From: PALSA-505 sp036501145
GTDB lineage: Bacteria > Actinomycetota > Actinomycetes > Streptosporangiales > Streptosporangiaceae
Length of the DNA stretch: 64,000 nt
Reading direction: 5' to 3'
NCBI GenBank assembly: GCA_036501145.1
Contig: DASYAV010000127.1
Location: 1 to 64,000, forward strand
Below are positions 40,189 to 48,667 of the stretch, in pieces. Both the position numbers and the translations under genes were made by a program. Position 1 is the first letter of the stretch. Each line of letters starts with the position of its first letter. The notes under the pieces were generated by a model. That model saw nothing but the letters and a program-made list of their open reading frames with translations. It did not search any database and was not told where the DNA came from.

Positions 40189-40992
40189 TCAGCCGGGGAC
40201 CGGCGGGCGGAACGGCACGGTGACCGTGATCGTGTCCGGGAACCAGTGCGCGCCACCGTCCTGCCGCGGCGCCCCGCATACGGTCTGCAGGTAGCGCATC
40301 GGCGGCCCGAAGCCGGCCAGCGTGTCGCCGGCCGGGAACCCGTAGCTGTCGCGGATGACGTAGCTGAGGGTGCCGGCGTACCGGCCGTCCCGCCGGGTGC
40401 CGGTGCCGGTCACGGTCAGCCCCTGGGTGCCGCGGAAACCCCAGTACAGATCGCTGCCCACCGAGCCGAACGCCACCAGCGGCAACTGCGCGGCCGACAG
40501 CCGGACCCGAGCTTGGCCGGCCTTCAGCTGGTGCAGGATTTCGGCCTGGACCTGTTTGTTGACCGCCCGGAACGCGCTGCTGGCCTGCGCCTGCTTCGAC
40601 ACCGCGGAGCCTGCCCGGTAGCCGACCGCCGTGCCCTTCCCGTCCAGAAAGTGGTCAAGCAGCGCGGCCGCCGCGGGGAAACCGGCCAGGGTGAACCCGT
40701 CGGCCACGTGCCGGCCGGTGGACATGTATTTGCTGAATTCGGCGCGGTCGCACACCGCCGCCGGCGTCGCCGCGTGCGTGTCCTGGCTCCCGTTCGTGGG
40801 CACCGGGTGGTCGCCGCTGACCGCGAACGTCCACGGCCTGGCCCGCGACGGGGTGGATGTGACGTGCGGGGTGGCCGCGGGCGCCGGCGGACCCGGCGAT
40901 CCGCAGCAGGACAGTGTCAGTGCCGCGGCCAGGGACAAGATCGCGGTGCAGATGCCCCGGCCCGCCTGCGAACGCTCACCCCGGGGCCGCAC
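40189..40992 (-). CDS. Secreted lipoprotein of unknown function
   Basis: 267 residues from GTG 40992. The signal is ICTAILSLAAALTLSCC with a lipobox-like LTLSC, followed by a Pro/Ala/Thr linker. The mature domain has Cys (AVCDRAEF, QTVCGAPRQ) and a beta-rich second half (DLYWGFRGTQGLTVTGTGTR). No family is named; it resembles actinomycete proteins of the cell envelope. A weak ribosome site makes the start uncertain. It lies behind the CGNR gene and is convergent with it. Confidence 0.65.
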   Translation of the reverse strand: MRPRGERSQAGRGICTAILSLAAALTLSCCGSPGPPAPAATPHVTSTPSRARPWTFAVSGDHPVPTNGSQDTHAATPAAVCDRAEFSKYMSTGRHVADGFTLAGFPAAAALLDHFLDGKGTAVGYRAGSAVSKQAQASSAFRAVNKQVQAEILHQLKAGQARVRLSAAQLPLVAFGSVGSDLYWGFRGTQGLTVTGTGTRRDGRYAGTLSYVIRDSYGFPAGDTLAGFGPPMRYLQTVCGAPRQDGGAHWFPDTITVTVPFRPPVPG

Positions 40993-41139
40993 ACACCGAG
41001 TATCCCAGGGCGGCCGCGCGCCCTGGCCACACCGCGGCCGTGGTACCCGGCGGGAGCGGGATACGACGCTGGATGTAGGCCCAACTGCCGCCCGCAGGCC
41101 GACGCCCCGCGGCCGCCGCGGCACGGACAATAACCAGCT

Positions 41140-42288
41140 ATGAGCGTGTACGCCGGCCGCCGCGGCTGGGTGACGGACGCGGCGGTCACCGCGCTGGCCC
41201 TGGCCGTGCTGCTCGGGGCCGCACCGCTCGTGCCGGCCCAGCTGCCGGGCCGGCCGCTGGACGTGCTGGGGTACCTGATGCTGGTGGCGGCCGGGCTGTC
41301 CATGGGGATGTGCCGCCGCTGGCCGGCGGCCGCGACCGGCGTGGCGACGGTGGTGCTGGCGGTCTTCGTCGCGCGGCGTTACCCCGCCGACCCGGTGTGG
41401 CTCACCGGGTGGATCGCGCTGGCGGCGCTGGGCTGGCGGGCCACCCGGCGCACGGCGCTGGTCCTGGCGGCCGTGATGCTCGCCGTGCTGAGCTTCGCGG
41501 CCCTGGTTGTCGGGCATCATGGCCTGCTGCTGCCGCTGATCTTCGCCGGCTGGTCGGCCGCCGCCGTGTTCGCGGGCCAGGCCGTGGCGAGCCGGCGCAG
41601 CTACCTGGCCGGGCTGGCCGAGCGGGCCAGGTTCCTGGAGCGCACCCGGGAGGAGGAGACCCGCCGGCGGATCGCCGATGACCGGCTGCGGATCGCCCGG
41701 GATCTGCACGACAGCGTCGCGCACGCGATGGCCACGATCAATGTCCAGGCGGGGGCGGCCGCGCACGTGCTGGAACGCCGGCCGGAAGCGGCCGGCCAGG
41801 CGCTGGCCGTGATCCGGCGGACCAGCGGCGAGGTGCTCGACGAGCTCAACGCGATGGTGGCGGTGCTGCGCGACGACGTGCAGCCGCCGGACCGGGCCCC
41901 GGTCCCCGGGCTGGGCCAGATCCCCCGGCTGGCCGAGGCGGCCCGCACCTCGGGGCTGACCGTCGGGCTCAGCATGGCCGGGCCGGTGCAGGCGGTGCCC
42001 GGCGTGCGGGGGACCGCGGCCTACCGGGTGGTGCAGGAGTCGCTGACCAACGTGGCCTGGCATTCGCAGGCCGCGACCGCGGTGGTCCGCGTCACCGCCG
42101 GCGACCACGGGGCGCTGACCGTGGAGATCCGCGATCCCGGCCCGCCGGCCCGGCCGGGCACGGCCGGCACCGGTGTGGGCATCCGGGGGATGACCGAGCG
42201 GGTCACCTCGACCGGCGGCCGGCTGACGGCCGGGCCGCAGCGGCACGGCGGCTTCGCGGTCCGCGCGGTGTGGGCGGGCCGGCCGTGA
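41140..42288 (+). CDS. Sensor histidine kinase (NarL-type partner)
   Basis: 382 residues. About five transmembrane helices (1-165) give no large external sensor, so it may sense the membrane or a small ligand. Then comes the HisKA_3 phosphoacceptor DLHDSVAHAM (H190), followed by a GHKL ATPase with N-box QESLTNVAWHS and GTGVGIRGMTERV. The response regulator start GTG overlaps its stop (GTGA). An ABC exporter operon follows, the usual target of such kinases in actinomycetes. Confidence 0.92.
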   Translation: MSVYAGRRGWVTDAAVTALALAVLLGAAPLVPAQLPGRPLDVLGYLMLVAAGLSMGMCRRWPAAATGVATVVLAVFVARRYPADPVWLTGWIALAALGWRATRRTALVLAAVMLAVLSFAALVVGHHGLLLPLIFAGWSAAAVFAGQAVASRRSYLAGLAERARFLERTREEETRRRIADDRLRIARDLHDSVAHAMATINVQAGAAAHVLERRPEAAGQALAVIRRTSGEVLDELNAMVAVLRDDVQPPDRAPVPGLGQIPRLAEAARTSGLTVGLSMAGPVQAVPGVRGTAAYRVVQESLTNVAWHSQAATAVVRVTAGDHGALTVEIRDPGPPARPGTAGTGVGIRGMTERVTSTGGRLTAGPQRHGGFAVRAVWAGRP

Positions 42289-42944
42289 TCCGCGTCCTGC
42301 TCGCCGATGACCAGCCGCTGGTGCGCGCCGGGTTCGCGATGATCCTGGACGCCGAGGACGACATCATGGTGGCCGGCCAGGCCGACGACGGCGCCGCCGC
42401 GGTGGCGCTGGCCGCGTCGGCCCGGCCCGACGTGATCCTGATGGACATCCGGATGCCCGTCATGGACGGGCTGGAGGCGACGAGGCGGATCGCCGGCGAC
42501 CAGGCGCTCGCCGCGGCGAAGATCCTCGTGCTGACCACGTTCGAGCTCGATGAGTACGTGTTCGAGGCGCTGCGCTCCGGAGCCAGCGGGTTCCTGGTCA
42601 AGCACACCCAGCCCGGCGACCTGGTCCGCGCGGTCCGTGAGGTCGCGGCCGGCGAGGCGCTGCTGTCGCCCAGCGTGACCCGCCGCCTGATCGCCGAGTT
42701 CACCACCCGGCCTGGCCGCCCGGCGCTGACTCCGCCGACGATGGCCGTGCTCACCGAGCGGGAACGCGAGATCGTGGCGCTCGTCGCGACCGGGCTGACC
42801 AACGAGGAGATCGCCGCGGAGCTGGTGATCAGCCCGGCCACCGCCCGCACCCACGTGAGCCGGGCGATGACCAAGCTGGGGGCGCGCGACCGCGCCCAGC
42901 TGGTGGTGTTCGCCTACCAGTCCGGCCTGGTCCGCCCGGCGTAG
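42285..42944 (+). CDS. NarL/LuxR-type response regulator
   Basis: 219 residues. The receiver domain has acidic pocket DD (10-11) and phosphoacceptor D54 in LMDIRMPVMDG. The C-terminal LuxR HTH is LTEREREIVALVATGLTNEEIAAELVISPATARTHVSRAMTKLGARDRAQLVV. GTG 42285 overlaps the kinase stop. It probably controls the ABC exporter genes 118 bases downstream. Confidence 0.94.
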   Translation: MIRVLLADDQPLVRAGFAMILDAEDDIMVAGQADDGAAAVALAASARPDVILMDIRMPVMDGLEATRRIAGDQALAAAKILVLTTFELDEYVFEALRSGASGFLVKHTQPGDLVRAVREVAAGEALLSPSVTRRLIAEFTTRPGRPALTPPTMAVLTEREREIVALVATGLTNEEIAAELVISPATARTHVSRAMTKLGARDRAQLVVFAYQSGLVRPA

Positions 42945-43061
42945 TGCCGGGAGCGCAGGCCGAAGATACGCGCCCGCGCCGGCGACACCGGCACCCCCGG
43001 TTCCCGAAGGTAGAGCAACGGCCCCGGGCTGCCGGGCCGCAGCGCAACCCCGGGAGTGATC

Positions 43062-44039
43062 ATGAATGTGTCCTCGTCCCCGCCGGGCTCGTCCCCGCCG
43101 GCCTCGTCCCCATCCGCCTCGTCCCCGCTGGCCGCCGCGCAGGCCGCCATTGAGGTCGCGGGGCTGACCAAGTCCTACGGTGCGCAGACCGCGGTCGGCG
43201 GGGTGTCCTTCACGGTGCGGCCCGGTTCGGTGACCGGCTTCCTGGGCCCCAACGGCGCCGGCAAGTCGACCACCCTGCGCATGCTCACCGGCCTGACCCG
43301 GCCGACCGCCGGGCGTGCCACCGTGCTCGGCCGCCCGTTCAGCCAGCTGGCCAACCCGGGCCGCAGCGTCGGCGTGCTGCTCGACGCGTCGGCCCAGCAC
43401 GCCGGCCGGACCGGCTGGGAGGTGCTCAAACTCGGCGCGATGATCATGGGCCTGCCGGACAGCCGGGCCGGGGAGATGGCCGCGCGGGTGGGGCTCACCG
43501 AAGCGGAGGCCCAGCGCCGCACCGGCACCTACTCCCTGGGTATGCGGCAGCGGCTGGGCATCGCGCACGCGCTGCTCGGCGACCCGCAGGTGCTGATCCT
43601 GGACGAGCCCGCCAACGGGCTGGACCCGGCCGGCATCGCCTGGATGCGGCACCTGCTGCGCGAGTTCGCCGACCGCGGCGGGGCGGTGCTGCTGTCCTCG
43701 CACCTGCTGCGCGAGATCGAGGTCGTCGCAGACCAGCTGGTCGTCATCGGCCGCGGCCGCATCGTCGCCTCCGGCAGCAAGCAGGAACTGCTCGCCGGGT
43801 CCGGCACGGTCGTCCGCGGCGCCGACGACCACCTGCTGGCCGCGGCGCTGACGGCGGCGGGCATCGGGTTCCGGCCCGTCGAGGGCGGCGGCTACGCCAC
43901 CCCGGCCAGCACCGACCAGGTGTCCAGGGCGGCGGCCCAGGCCGGCGTCGTGCTGGCCGAGCTCCGTCCCGGCGGCGGGCTGGAGGACCTGTTCCTGCAG
44001 CTGACCGCGAACGACGCACGAGAGGAAGTGACCCGATGA
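43062..44039 (+). CDS. ABC-2 type exporter ATPase
   Basis: 325 residues. Walker A GPNGAGKST, signature YSLGMRQR and Walker B LILDEPANGLDP are all present, with the extra C-terminal domain of CcmA/NatA/BcrA-like ATPases. Residues 4-22 are a low-complexity Ser/Pro stretch built from a tandem TCSTCCCCGCC-like repeat in DNA, likely a disordered extension. ATG 43062 follows GGGAG. It overlaps the permease by four bases (ATGA). Substrate unknown; bacitracin/lantibiotic-type drugs are common for this arrangement. Confidence 0.92.
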   Translation: MNVSSSPPGSSPPASSPSASSPLAAAQAAIEVAGLTKSYGAQTAVGGVSFTVRPGSVTGFLGPNGAGKSTTLRMLTGLTRPTAGRATVLGRPFSQLANPGRSVGVLLDASAQHAGRTGWEVLKLGAMIMGLPDSRAGEMAARVGLTEAEAQRRTGTYSLGMRQRLGIAHALLGDPQVLILDEPANGLDPAGIAWMRHLLREFADRGGAVLLSSHLLREIEVVADQLVVIGRGRIVASGSKQELLAGSGTVVRGADDHLLAAALTAAGIGFRPVEGGGYATPASTDQVSRAAAQAGVVLAELRPGGGLEDLFLQLTANDAREEVTR

Positions 44040-44818
44040 CCGCCATGACCGCCGCGGCCGTGGCGCGCGGTTCCGCCGGCACGCCGATCCCATTCGGCCG
44101 GCTGGTACGCACCGAGCTGCGCAAGCTCACCGACACGCGGGCCAGCCGCTGGCTGCTGGCCGCCATCGTGGCCGTGACCCCGATCGTGGTCGCGGTCATG
44201 CTGTTCGCCGCCAAGCCACACGACCTGACGTACAACAAGCTGGTCGACTACACCCAGACCCCGCAGAAGATCCTGCTGCCGGCGATCGGCATCCTCGCCA
44301 TGACCAGCGAGTGGAGCCAGCGCACCGGCCTGGTCACCTTCACCCTGGTGCCCAACCGCGGCCGGGTGCTGCGCGCGAAGTTCACCGCGGTCATCGCCCT
44401 CGGCCTGCTGGTGATCGCCGTCGCGTTCGCCGCCGCCGCGCTCGGCAACCTGCTCGGCGGCCTGCGGCACGGCTCGGGCAGCTGGGCCTTCGGCGGATCC
44501 GGGTTCGGCGAAATCGCCCTGGTGCAGCTGACCGGGCTGGTGCAGGGCATGGCGTTCGGCATGGCCCTGCTGGCCACCCCGGCCGCGCTGGTCTTCTACT
44601 ACGTCGTGCCGAACCTGTGGAGCCTGCTGTTCTCCACCTCCGCCCTCAAGCACACCGCTCCCTGGGTGGACCTGACGCACGCGCAGACCCCCCTTTACAC
44701 CCACAGCATCACCGGCACGGGATGGGTGCACCTGCTGGCCGCGGCCACCATCTGGATTCTCGTGCCGCTGGTGATCGGGATGGTGCGGGTGACCCGCACC
44801 GAGGTCAAGTCCGGCTGA
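44036..44818 (+). CDS. ABC-2 type exporter permease
   Basis: 260 residues with six hydrophobic helices, beginning with a cytoplasmic segment (FGRLVRTELRKLTDTRASRWLLA) typical of NatB/BcrB-like permeases. It is translationally coupled to the ATPase. The two-component genes directly upstream make a sensing-and-export operon likely. A good ribosome site and ATG at 44851-44865 behind it start no recognisable gene. Confidence 0.88.
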   Translation: MTAMTAAAVARGSAGTPIPFGRLVRTELRKLTDTRASRWLLAAIVAVTPIVVAVMLFAAKPHDLTYNKLVDYTQTPQKILLPAIGILAMTSEWSQRTGLVTFTLVPNRGRVLRAKFTAVIALGLLVIAVAFAAAALGNLLGGLRHGSGSWAFGGSGFGEIALVQLTGLVQGMAFGMALLATPAALVFYYVVPNLWSLLFSTSALKHTAPWVDLTHAQTPLYTHSITGTGWVHLLAAATIWILVPLVIGMVRVTRTEVKSG

Positions 44819-44886
44819 GGCTCGCCCGCCCGGCCATCCGCCTTCGTTTCAAGGAGCCAGACATGATGTCCTTCCTGTCCCGCCGG

Positions 44887-45564
44887 TCAGCTGCGCGAGG
44901 CGAGGATCACCACGTCCGGCTCGCCGCGGCGGCCCGGCAGCAACGGAACCTCCAGCGTCTGCACCCGGGCGAACCGGGATGCCAGCCTGCGCTCCAGGTC
45001 CGGGGCCGCCGCGGCGCTCCACACCGACAGCACACCGCCGGCCGTCAGCACCCGCTTCAGCGCGGCCAGCCCGGCCGGCTCGTAGACGCTCCGGTTGCCG
45101 TCCGTCACCGTCCAGCCCGGGCCGTTGTCGATGTCGAGGCACAGCACGTCGTACCGCTCGGCCGTGCCGCGCACGTGCGCCAGCAGGTCATCGCGGACGA
45201 TGCGGGCACGCGGGTCGCTGTGCCCGGTGCCGGCGAAGCGGCGCAGCGGCGCGGCCCCCCGGGTGTGCCAGTCGATGACCGCCTGTTCCCGCTCCACCAC
45301 ACGGATCCGAGCCGGCCGCGGGTCGGCACACGCCTGCGCCAGCGAGAACCCCACGCCGAGCCCGCCGATCAGCACGCTGGCGCCGCGCGGATGCGCCAGC
45401 CGGCCGAGCGCGGCGCTGACCATCAGCCGCTCCGAACGGCCGTCCGAGGTGTCCATCAGAAAGCAGCCGTTCGCGATGATCTCGAAGCAGCCGCCGCGGC
45501 GGCGCAGCACCACCTCGCCGTTCGGCCCGGCACGCCGCTCGATGAGCTGGGCCGTCTCACTCAC
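44887..45564 (-). CDS. Spermidine synthase-like (SAM-fold) protein
   Basis: 225 residues. ASVLIGGLGVGFSLAQACADP is the nucleotide/SAM-binding loop, IRVVEREQAVIDWH the acidic strand, and YDVLCLDIDNGPGW the motif where spermidine synthases have D-A-Y/D-P. Missing catalytic Asp/Tyr details suggest a polyamine synthase-like protein of unassigned activity rather than true SpeE. GTG 45564 is the likely start. Its 3-prime end meets the ABC operon convergently. Confidence 0.78.
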   Translation of the reverse strand: MSETAQLIERRAGPNGEVVLRRRGGCFEIIANGCFLMDTSDGRSERLMVSAALGRLAHPRGASVLIGGLGVGFSLAQACADPRPARIRVVEREQAVIDWHTRGAAPLRRFAGTGHSDPRARIVRDDLLAHVRGTAERYDVLCLDIDNGPGWTVTDGNRSVYEPAGLAALKRVLTAGGVLSVWSAAAAPDLERRLASRFARVQTLEVPLLPGRRGEPDVVILASRS

Positions 45565-45617
45565 CTGACCATGCTCACACACCGGTGGCGCGCCGCGGTC
45601 CGGCGGCACGCGGCTGG

Positions 45618-45975
45618 TCAGCCGGTGGCGGGCCGGTAGCTCAGCACGGCGATGCCGCTGGCCAGGCTGGTGTTCCCGGTGAGCTCCAGCCGCACCGCGG
45701 GGCTGCCGTCGCCGAACAGCCGCTGGCCGGTGCCGATGACGACCGGGCAGACCATCAGATCCAGCTGATCGACCAGGCCGTGCCGGAGCAGCGAGTACAT
45801 CAGCGTGACGCTGCCGTAGGTCAGAATGTCCCCGCCGTCCTGCTGCTTGAGCTGGCTGAGCTCGGCCATGGCGTCGCCGCGCAGCAGCGTCGCGTTCCAG
45901 CCGAGCGGCCCGCTGAGCGTCGTCGAGGCGACCAGCTTCGGGCGTCACCAACGTGGAAACGATGATCTTCCGCAA
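45618..45975 (-). pseudogene. Dihydrofolate reductase-like (RibD C-terminal) gene with an internal deletion
   Basis: A ribosome site AGGAGA and TTG 45975 open MRKIIVSTLVT, the standard N-terminus of the family. The following bases then jump, out of frame, to KLVASTTLSGPLGWNATLLRGDAMAELSQLKQ and on to DILTYGSVTLMYSLLRHGLVDQ, the normal C-terminal half. The 80 or so residues that should lie between are missing, with the junction near 45938-45945. An internal ATG 45869 could start an 83-residue piece, but the substrate-binding part is gone. Confidence 0.75.
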
Positions 45976-45984
45976 CTGGTTCTC

Positions 45985-46446
45985 CTAGCGGCCGCCGTCC
46001 TGCTCCAGGCGGAACACGGCGGTCTGCCGGGTGTGACCGGCGATGCGTTCGATCGGCTCCCCCGGATCGACCGGGAACGCGGCGGTGGCGAACGGCATGT
46101 CGAGGACGGTCAGGTAGGTCTTGATGACCCCGGCCGCCTCCTCGCCTTCGACCAGCACGGCCCGCGCCGGGCCGTCCCCGACGACGCGGCACTGGCCCGA
46201 GGCGAGGACGTTTTTCACCCACTGCCGTTGCCGGTTGGGCGCGGTCAGGTAGCGCTGGCCGCTGACCTGGGTGACGGCGATCGGAACCTGATGGGCCTGG
46301 CCGGTCCGGCGCCCGCGCACCTCCAGGATGCGCAGCGCGTAGCCGCCCTCGCGGTGCGGCTGCAGCGGCTTGCCGCTGATCCTGGCGATCATCATCGTGT
46401 TGACGGCGCGCGGGTCCGGCGCAGGCTGGGTCACGGGCTGCCTCAT
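45985..46446 (-). CDS. Deazaflavin (F420)-dependent nitroreductase family protein
   Basis: 153 residues. LRILEVRGRRTGQAHQVPIAV, RYLTAPNRQRQWVKNVLASGQCRVV and the C-terminal RQTAVFRLE form the split-barrel Ddn-like pattern, in which GRRTG and the W-x-x-N region contact F420. Actinobacterial members reduce quinones or nitro compounds. It is nine bases upstream of the broken DHFR-like gene in the same direction, so originally cotranscribed. Confidence 0.85.
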   Translation of the reverse strand: MRQPVTQPAPDPRAVNTMMIARISGKPLQPHREGGYALRILEVRGRRTGQAHQVPIAVTQVSGQRYLTAPNRQRQWVKNVLASGQCRVVGDGPARAVLVEGEEAAGVIKTYLTVLDMPFATAAFPVDPGEPIERIAGHTRQTAVFRLEQDGGR

Positions 46447-46473
46447 TTCGTGGACCGGTCGGCTTGGCCCAGC

Positions 46474-47007
46474 CTAGGGCGCGGCGGACGGTGCGCCGTC
46501 GTTGCGGATGAGCAGGCCGCGGCCGATCCGCCAGATGCCCCCGCTGGCCGTCGGGCCGGTCATCCCGGTGAGCGCCGTGCCGGTCAGGGTGATCAGGTCG
46601 GGGCTGGCCAGGCTGGCGAATCCGAACGTGCGGGCCGGCGCCCAGCCGGGCTGGCCGGTCAGGCGCATGGCCAGCTGCGCGCAGCCCGCCGGCGTGTCGG
46701 CGATGACCCACGCGTCGGGCCGGCCCGCGGCCAGCCGCCGCGCGGGCCGCAGCCAGGACGCCGCCGTGGCCGGCCAGCTCGCGGTGGCCAGGACCGTGCC
46801 CGGGCCGCCGGCCCAGGCGGCGGCGAGCACACGCGCTGCCGCCGCCGAGGCCGGATGGCGCCCGTGGCCGATGGCGATGCTGGCCGCCCCGGCCGTGTGC
46901 AGCATCCGCAGCAGCCGGGCCAGTTCGGCGGCGGTGTGCGGGCGGGGCGGCCGGCCGGCGCCGGGACAGCGGGCCAGCGCGGCGTCCGGGATTCGGGGGG
47001 ACGCCAC
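46474..47007 (-). CDS. Hypothetical protein, alternating helix/strand
   Basis: 177 residues from GTG 47007. The sequence alternates Ala-rich helices and short strands (AASIAIGHGRHPASAAAARVLAAAWAGG, VLATASWPATAASWL, DAWVIADTPAGCAQLAMRL), like a Rossmann-type or binding-protein-like domain, and ends IWRIGRGLLIRNDG. No family was recognised. It fits tightly between the F420 gene (27 bases) and the SnoaL-like gene (9 bases), which supports it being real; it lacks a clear ribosome site. Confidence 0.55.
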   Translation of the reverse strand: MASPRIPDAALARCPGAGRPPRPHTAAELARLLRMLHTAGAASIAIGHGRHPASAAAARVLAAAWAGGPGTVLATASWPATAASWLRPARRLAAGRPDAWVIADTPAGCAQLAMRLTGQPGWAPARTFGFASLASPDLITLTGTALTGMTGPTASGGIWRIGRGLLIRNDGAPSAAP

Positions 47008-47016
47008 GGCCGGCGG

Positions 47017-47463
47017 TCAGGCCGCGGTGATCAGGCCGAGTTGCCGCAGCACCCGGACGCCGTCGTCGAGGCCGACCTCCTCGGTGATGAGGCCGTTCTC
47101 GACCTTGAGCACCGTGGTGCCGGTGAACCGCATCGTCTTGCCGGTGCCCGCCGGGAGCGCTCCGATCGGCATGTCGTCGAACGCGTCACCGGTATGCGTG
47201 CCGCCGCCTTCCCACTGGCCCACCACGTAGTCGCCCTCGGCGATCAGGTCGGCGGTGCCCCAGAAGTTCAGGTCGGGGAAAGCGGCGCGGAACTTTGCCG
47301 CGAAGGCGCGGACCTCGTCACGGCCGCGGCACGGTGCGTGCAGCGAGTACTCGAAGCGGATGCCGGGCGCGGCGAGTTCGTCGATGACGGCGGGGTTGAA
47401 GTCCTTGCCCCAGAACTCGGTGAACCAGCGCCCCACGATGGCCTTGTTCTGCTCGGTCGACAC
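47017..47463 (-). CDS. SnoaL-like ester cyclase family protein
   Basis: 148 residues. NKAIVGRWFTEFWGKDFNPAVIDELAAPGIRFEYSLH and FAAKFRAAFPDLNFWGTADLIAEGDYVVGQWEGGGTHTG follow the SnoaL polyketide-cyclase pattern, including the conserved F-P-D and the W-x-x-x-G-T-H-x-G strand. In Streptomyces such proteins close polyketide rings; most relatives outside antibiotic clusters have unknown substrates. ATG 47463 has GGAAGG upstream. Confidence 0.88.
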   Translation of the reverse strand: MSTEQNKAIVGRWFTEFWGKDFNPAVIDELAAPGIRFEYSLHAPCRGRDEVRAFAAKFRAAFPDLNFWGTADLIAEGDYVVGQWEGGGTHTGDAFDDMPIGALPAGTGKTMRFTGTTVLKVENGLITEEVGLDDGVRVLRQLGLITAA

Positions 47464-47494
47464 GATCGTCCCTTCCTGTGCAGCGGGTGGATGG

Positions 47495-48067
47495 TCAGCG
47501 GCTCCGTGCGGAGCGCCCGCCCGGAAGACGCGCGCCAGGGCCGGGGCGTGAGGTGCCGGGCAGCATGTTTTCCGCCTGCTCCAGGTCCAGCAGCGCCCGC
47601 TTGCGGGCCAGCCCGCCCGCGTAGCCGGTGAGCTTCCCTGTGCTGCCGATGACCCGGTGGCACGGGATCAGGATGGACAGCGGGTTGCTGCCCACGGCGG
47701 CGCCGGCCTCCTGCGGGGTCGCGCCGCCGCCCAGCCGCCGGGCCAGCTCGCCGTAGCTGGTCGTCCGGCCGTAGGGCACCCGCGCGATGAGATCCCACAC
47801 TCGGAGCTGGAACGCCGTGCCGCGCGGCTCGAGCCGCAGGTCGAACACGTCCCGCTGGCCGTCCAGGTACTCGCCGAGCTGCCGGGCCACCTCCTCGAAT
47901 CCCCGGCCGCCGCGGGCGCCGAAGCCCGCCCGGTCCGGCTTCGGCCAGTGGCCGGGGAAATACAGCCCGGTCAGCGCGCCCCCGCAGCGCACCACCGTCA
48001 GCTCGCCCAGCGGCGTCGCGAGCAGCGTGTGCCCGGTGTCCGCCGCGGCGGAAGTGTCCACGGTCAT
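47495..48067 (-). CDS. ogt: Methylated-DNA-protein-cysteine methyltransferase
   Basis: 190 residues. The suicide Cys is C136 in LIPCHRVIG, preceded by the HTH-like RVPYGRTTSYGELARRLG and followed by GYAGGLARKRALLDLE. This is the standard O6-alkylguanine-DNA alkyltransferase (Ogt/MGMT) set. The enzyme moves an alkyl group from guanine O6 to itself once. ATG 48067 is chosen because GGAGGAGG lies just upstream. The last 20 residues are Arg/Pro-rich and probably disordered. Confidence 0.95.
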   Translation of the reverse strand: MTVDTSAAADTGHTLLATPLGELTVVRCGGALTGLYFPGHWPKPDRAGFGARGGRGFEEVARQLGEYLDGQRDVFDLRLEPRGTAFQLRVWDLIARVPYGRTTSYGELARRLGGGATPQEAGAAVGSNPLSILIPCHRVIGSTGKLTGYAGGLARKRALLDLEQAENMLPGTSRPGPGARLPGGRSARSR

Positions 48068-48206
48068 CGGCTGCCTCCTCCGTTCGGTTGCTGTCATGCA
48101 GAAAACGCACCGGGACGGTGGTTTGTGAGGTCCCGCGGACCTCCCCCGCGGCCCTCCCCCGGAAGGGTCATTCCGCGCCCACGGTCACGCCTAGTAAGTT
48201 TGTGAC

Positions 48207-48623
48207 GTGCTTCGACGCTGGCGATGGCGCGGAAAGGGCGCTACGCACCGTGACGGGCGGGCCGACGAGCAGTTGCTTCGGCTGGAGAGCGAACTTCAGG
48301 AGGCGCGGCTGGAAACGGGGCAGCTGGCGGAACTGGCCGGGCGGCTGAACTCCGAGCTCACCCGGGTCCGGTCCGGCGCCGGGGAGGACGCCCGGTCGCA
48401 CGCCGACGACGAGGTGCAGCGCCTGGTGGCCACGATCGGCACGCCGCTCGTGCAACTGGTGACCCAGCATCACCTGCACCGCGCCGGCACCGCCGCGTTC
48501 GCCGCGGGCACCGACTTCTACGACCACATCCAGCACGACTACGCGGTGCGCTGGTTCGACCGGCAGCAGGGCCGCTACGAGTACCGCACCTGCGTCAACG
48601 CCGGGACGGCGCCGGGTCGCTGA
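48207..48623 (+). CDS. Hypothetical coiled-coil protein upstream of the DUF1257 gene
   Basis: 138 residues from GTG 48207. Residues 22-50 (LLRLESELQEARLETGQLAELAGRLNSEL) form a coiled coil with heptad leucines. Then comes a helical part (DDEVQRLVATIGTPLVQLVTQHHLH) and an aromatic end (YDHIQHDYAVRWFDRQQGRYEYRTCV). The first part resembles a GrpE-like exchange-factor helix only loosely. It is 44 bases before the DUF1257 gene and probably in one operon. Confidence 0.6.
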   Translation: MLRRWRWRGKGATHRDGRADEQLLRLESELQEARLETGQLAELAGRLNSELTRVRSGAGEDARSHADDEVQRLVATIGTPLVQLVTQHHLHRAGTAAFAAGTDFYDHIQHDYAVRWFDRQQGRYEYRTCVNAGTAPGR

Positions 48624-48667
48624 ACTGACCACCACCGAACCGACCACCACCTGCATCGAGGTTCCGC

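Noticed and set aside
40993..42246. Minus-strand frame over the histidine kinase joined to the lipoprotein gene
   Set aside because: It is the antisense of a clear histidine kinase. The lipoprotein signal at 40992 marks the true start.
42021..44093. 690-codon minus-strand frame over the response regulator and ABC ATPase
   Set aside because: Antisense shadow with Gly/Arg/His-rich sequence; the plus-strand genes have full motifs and overlapping start/stop junctions.
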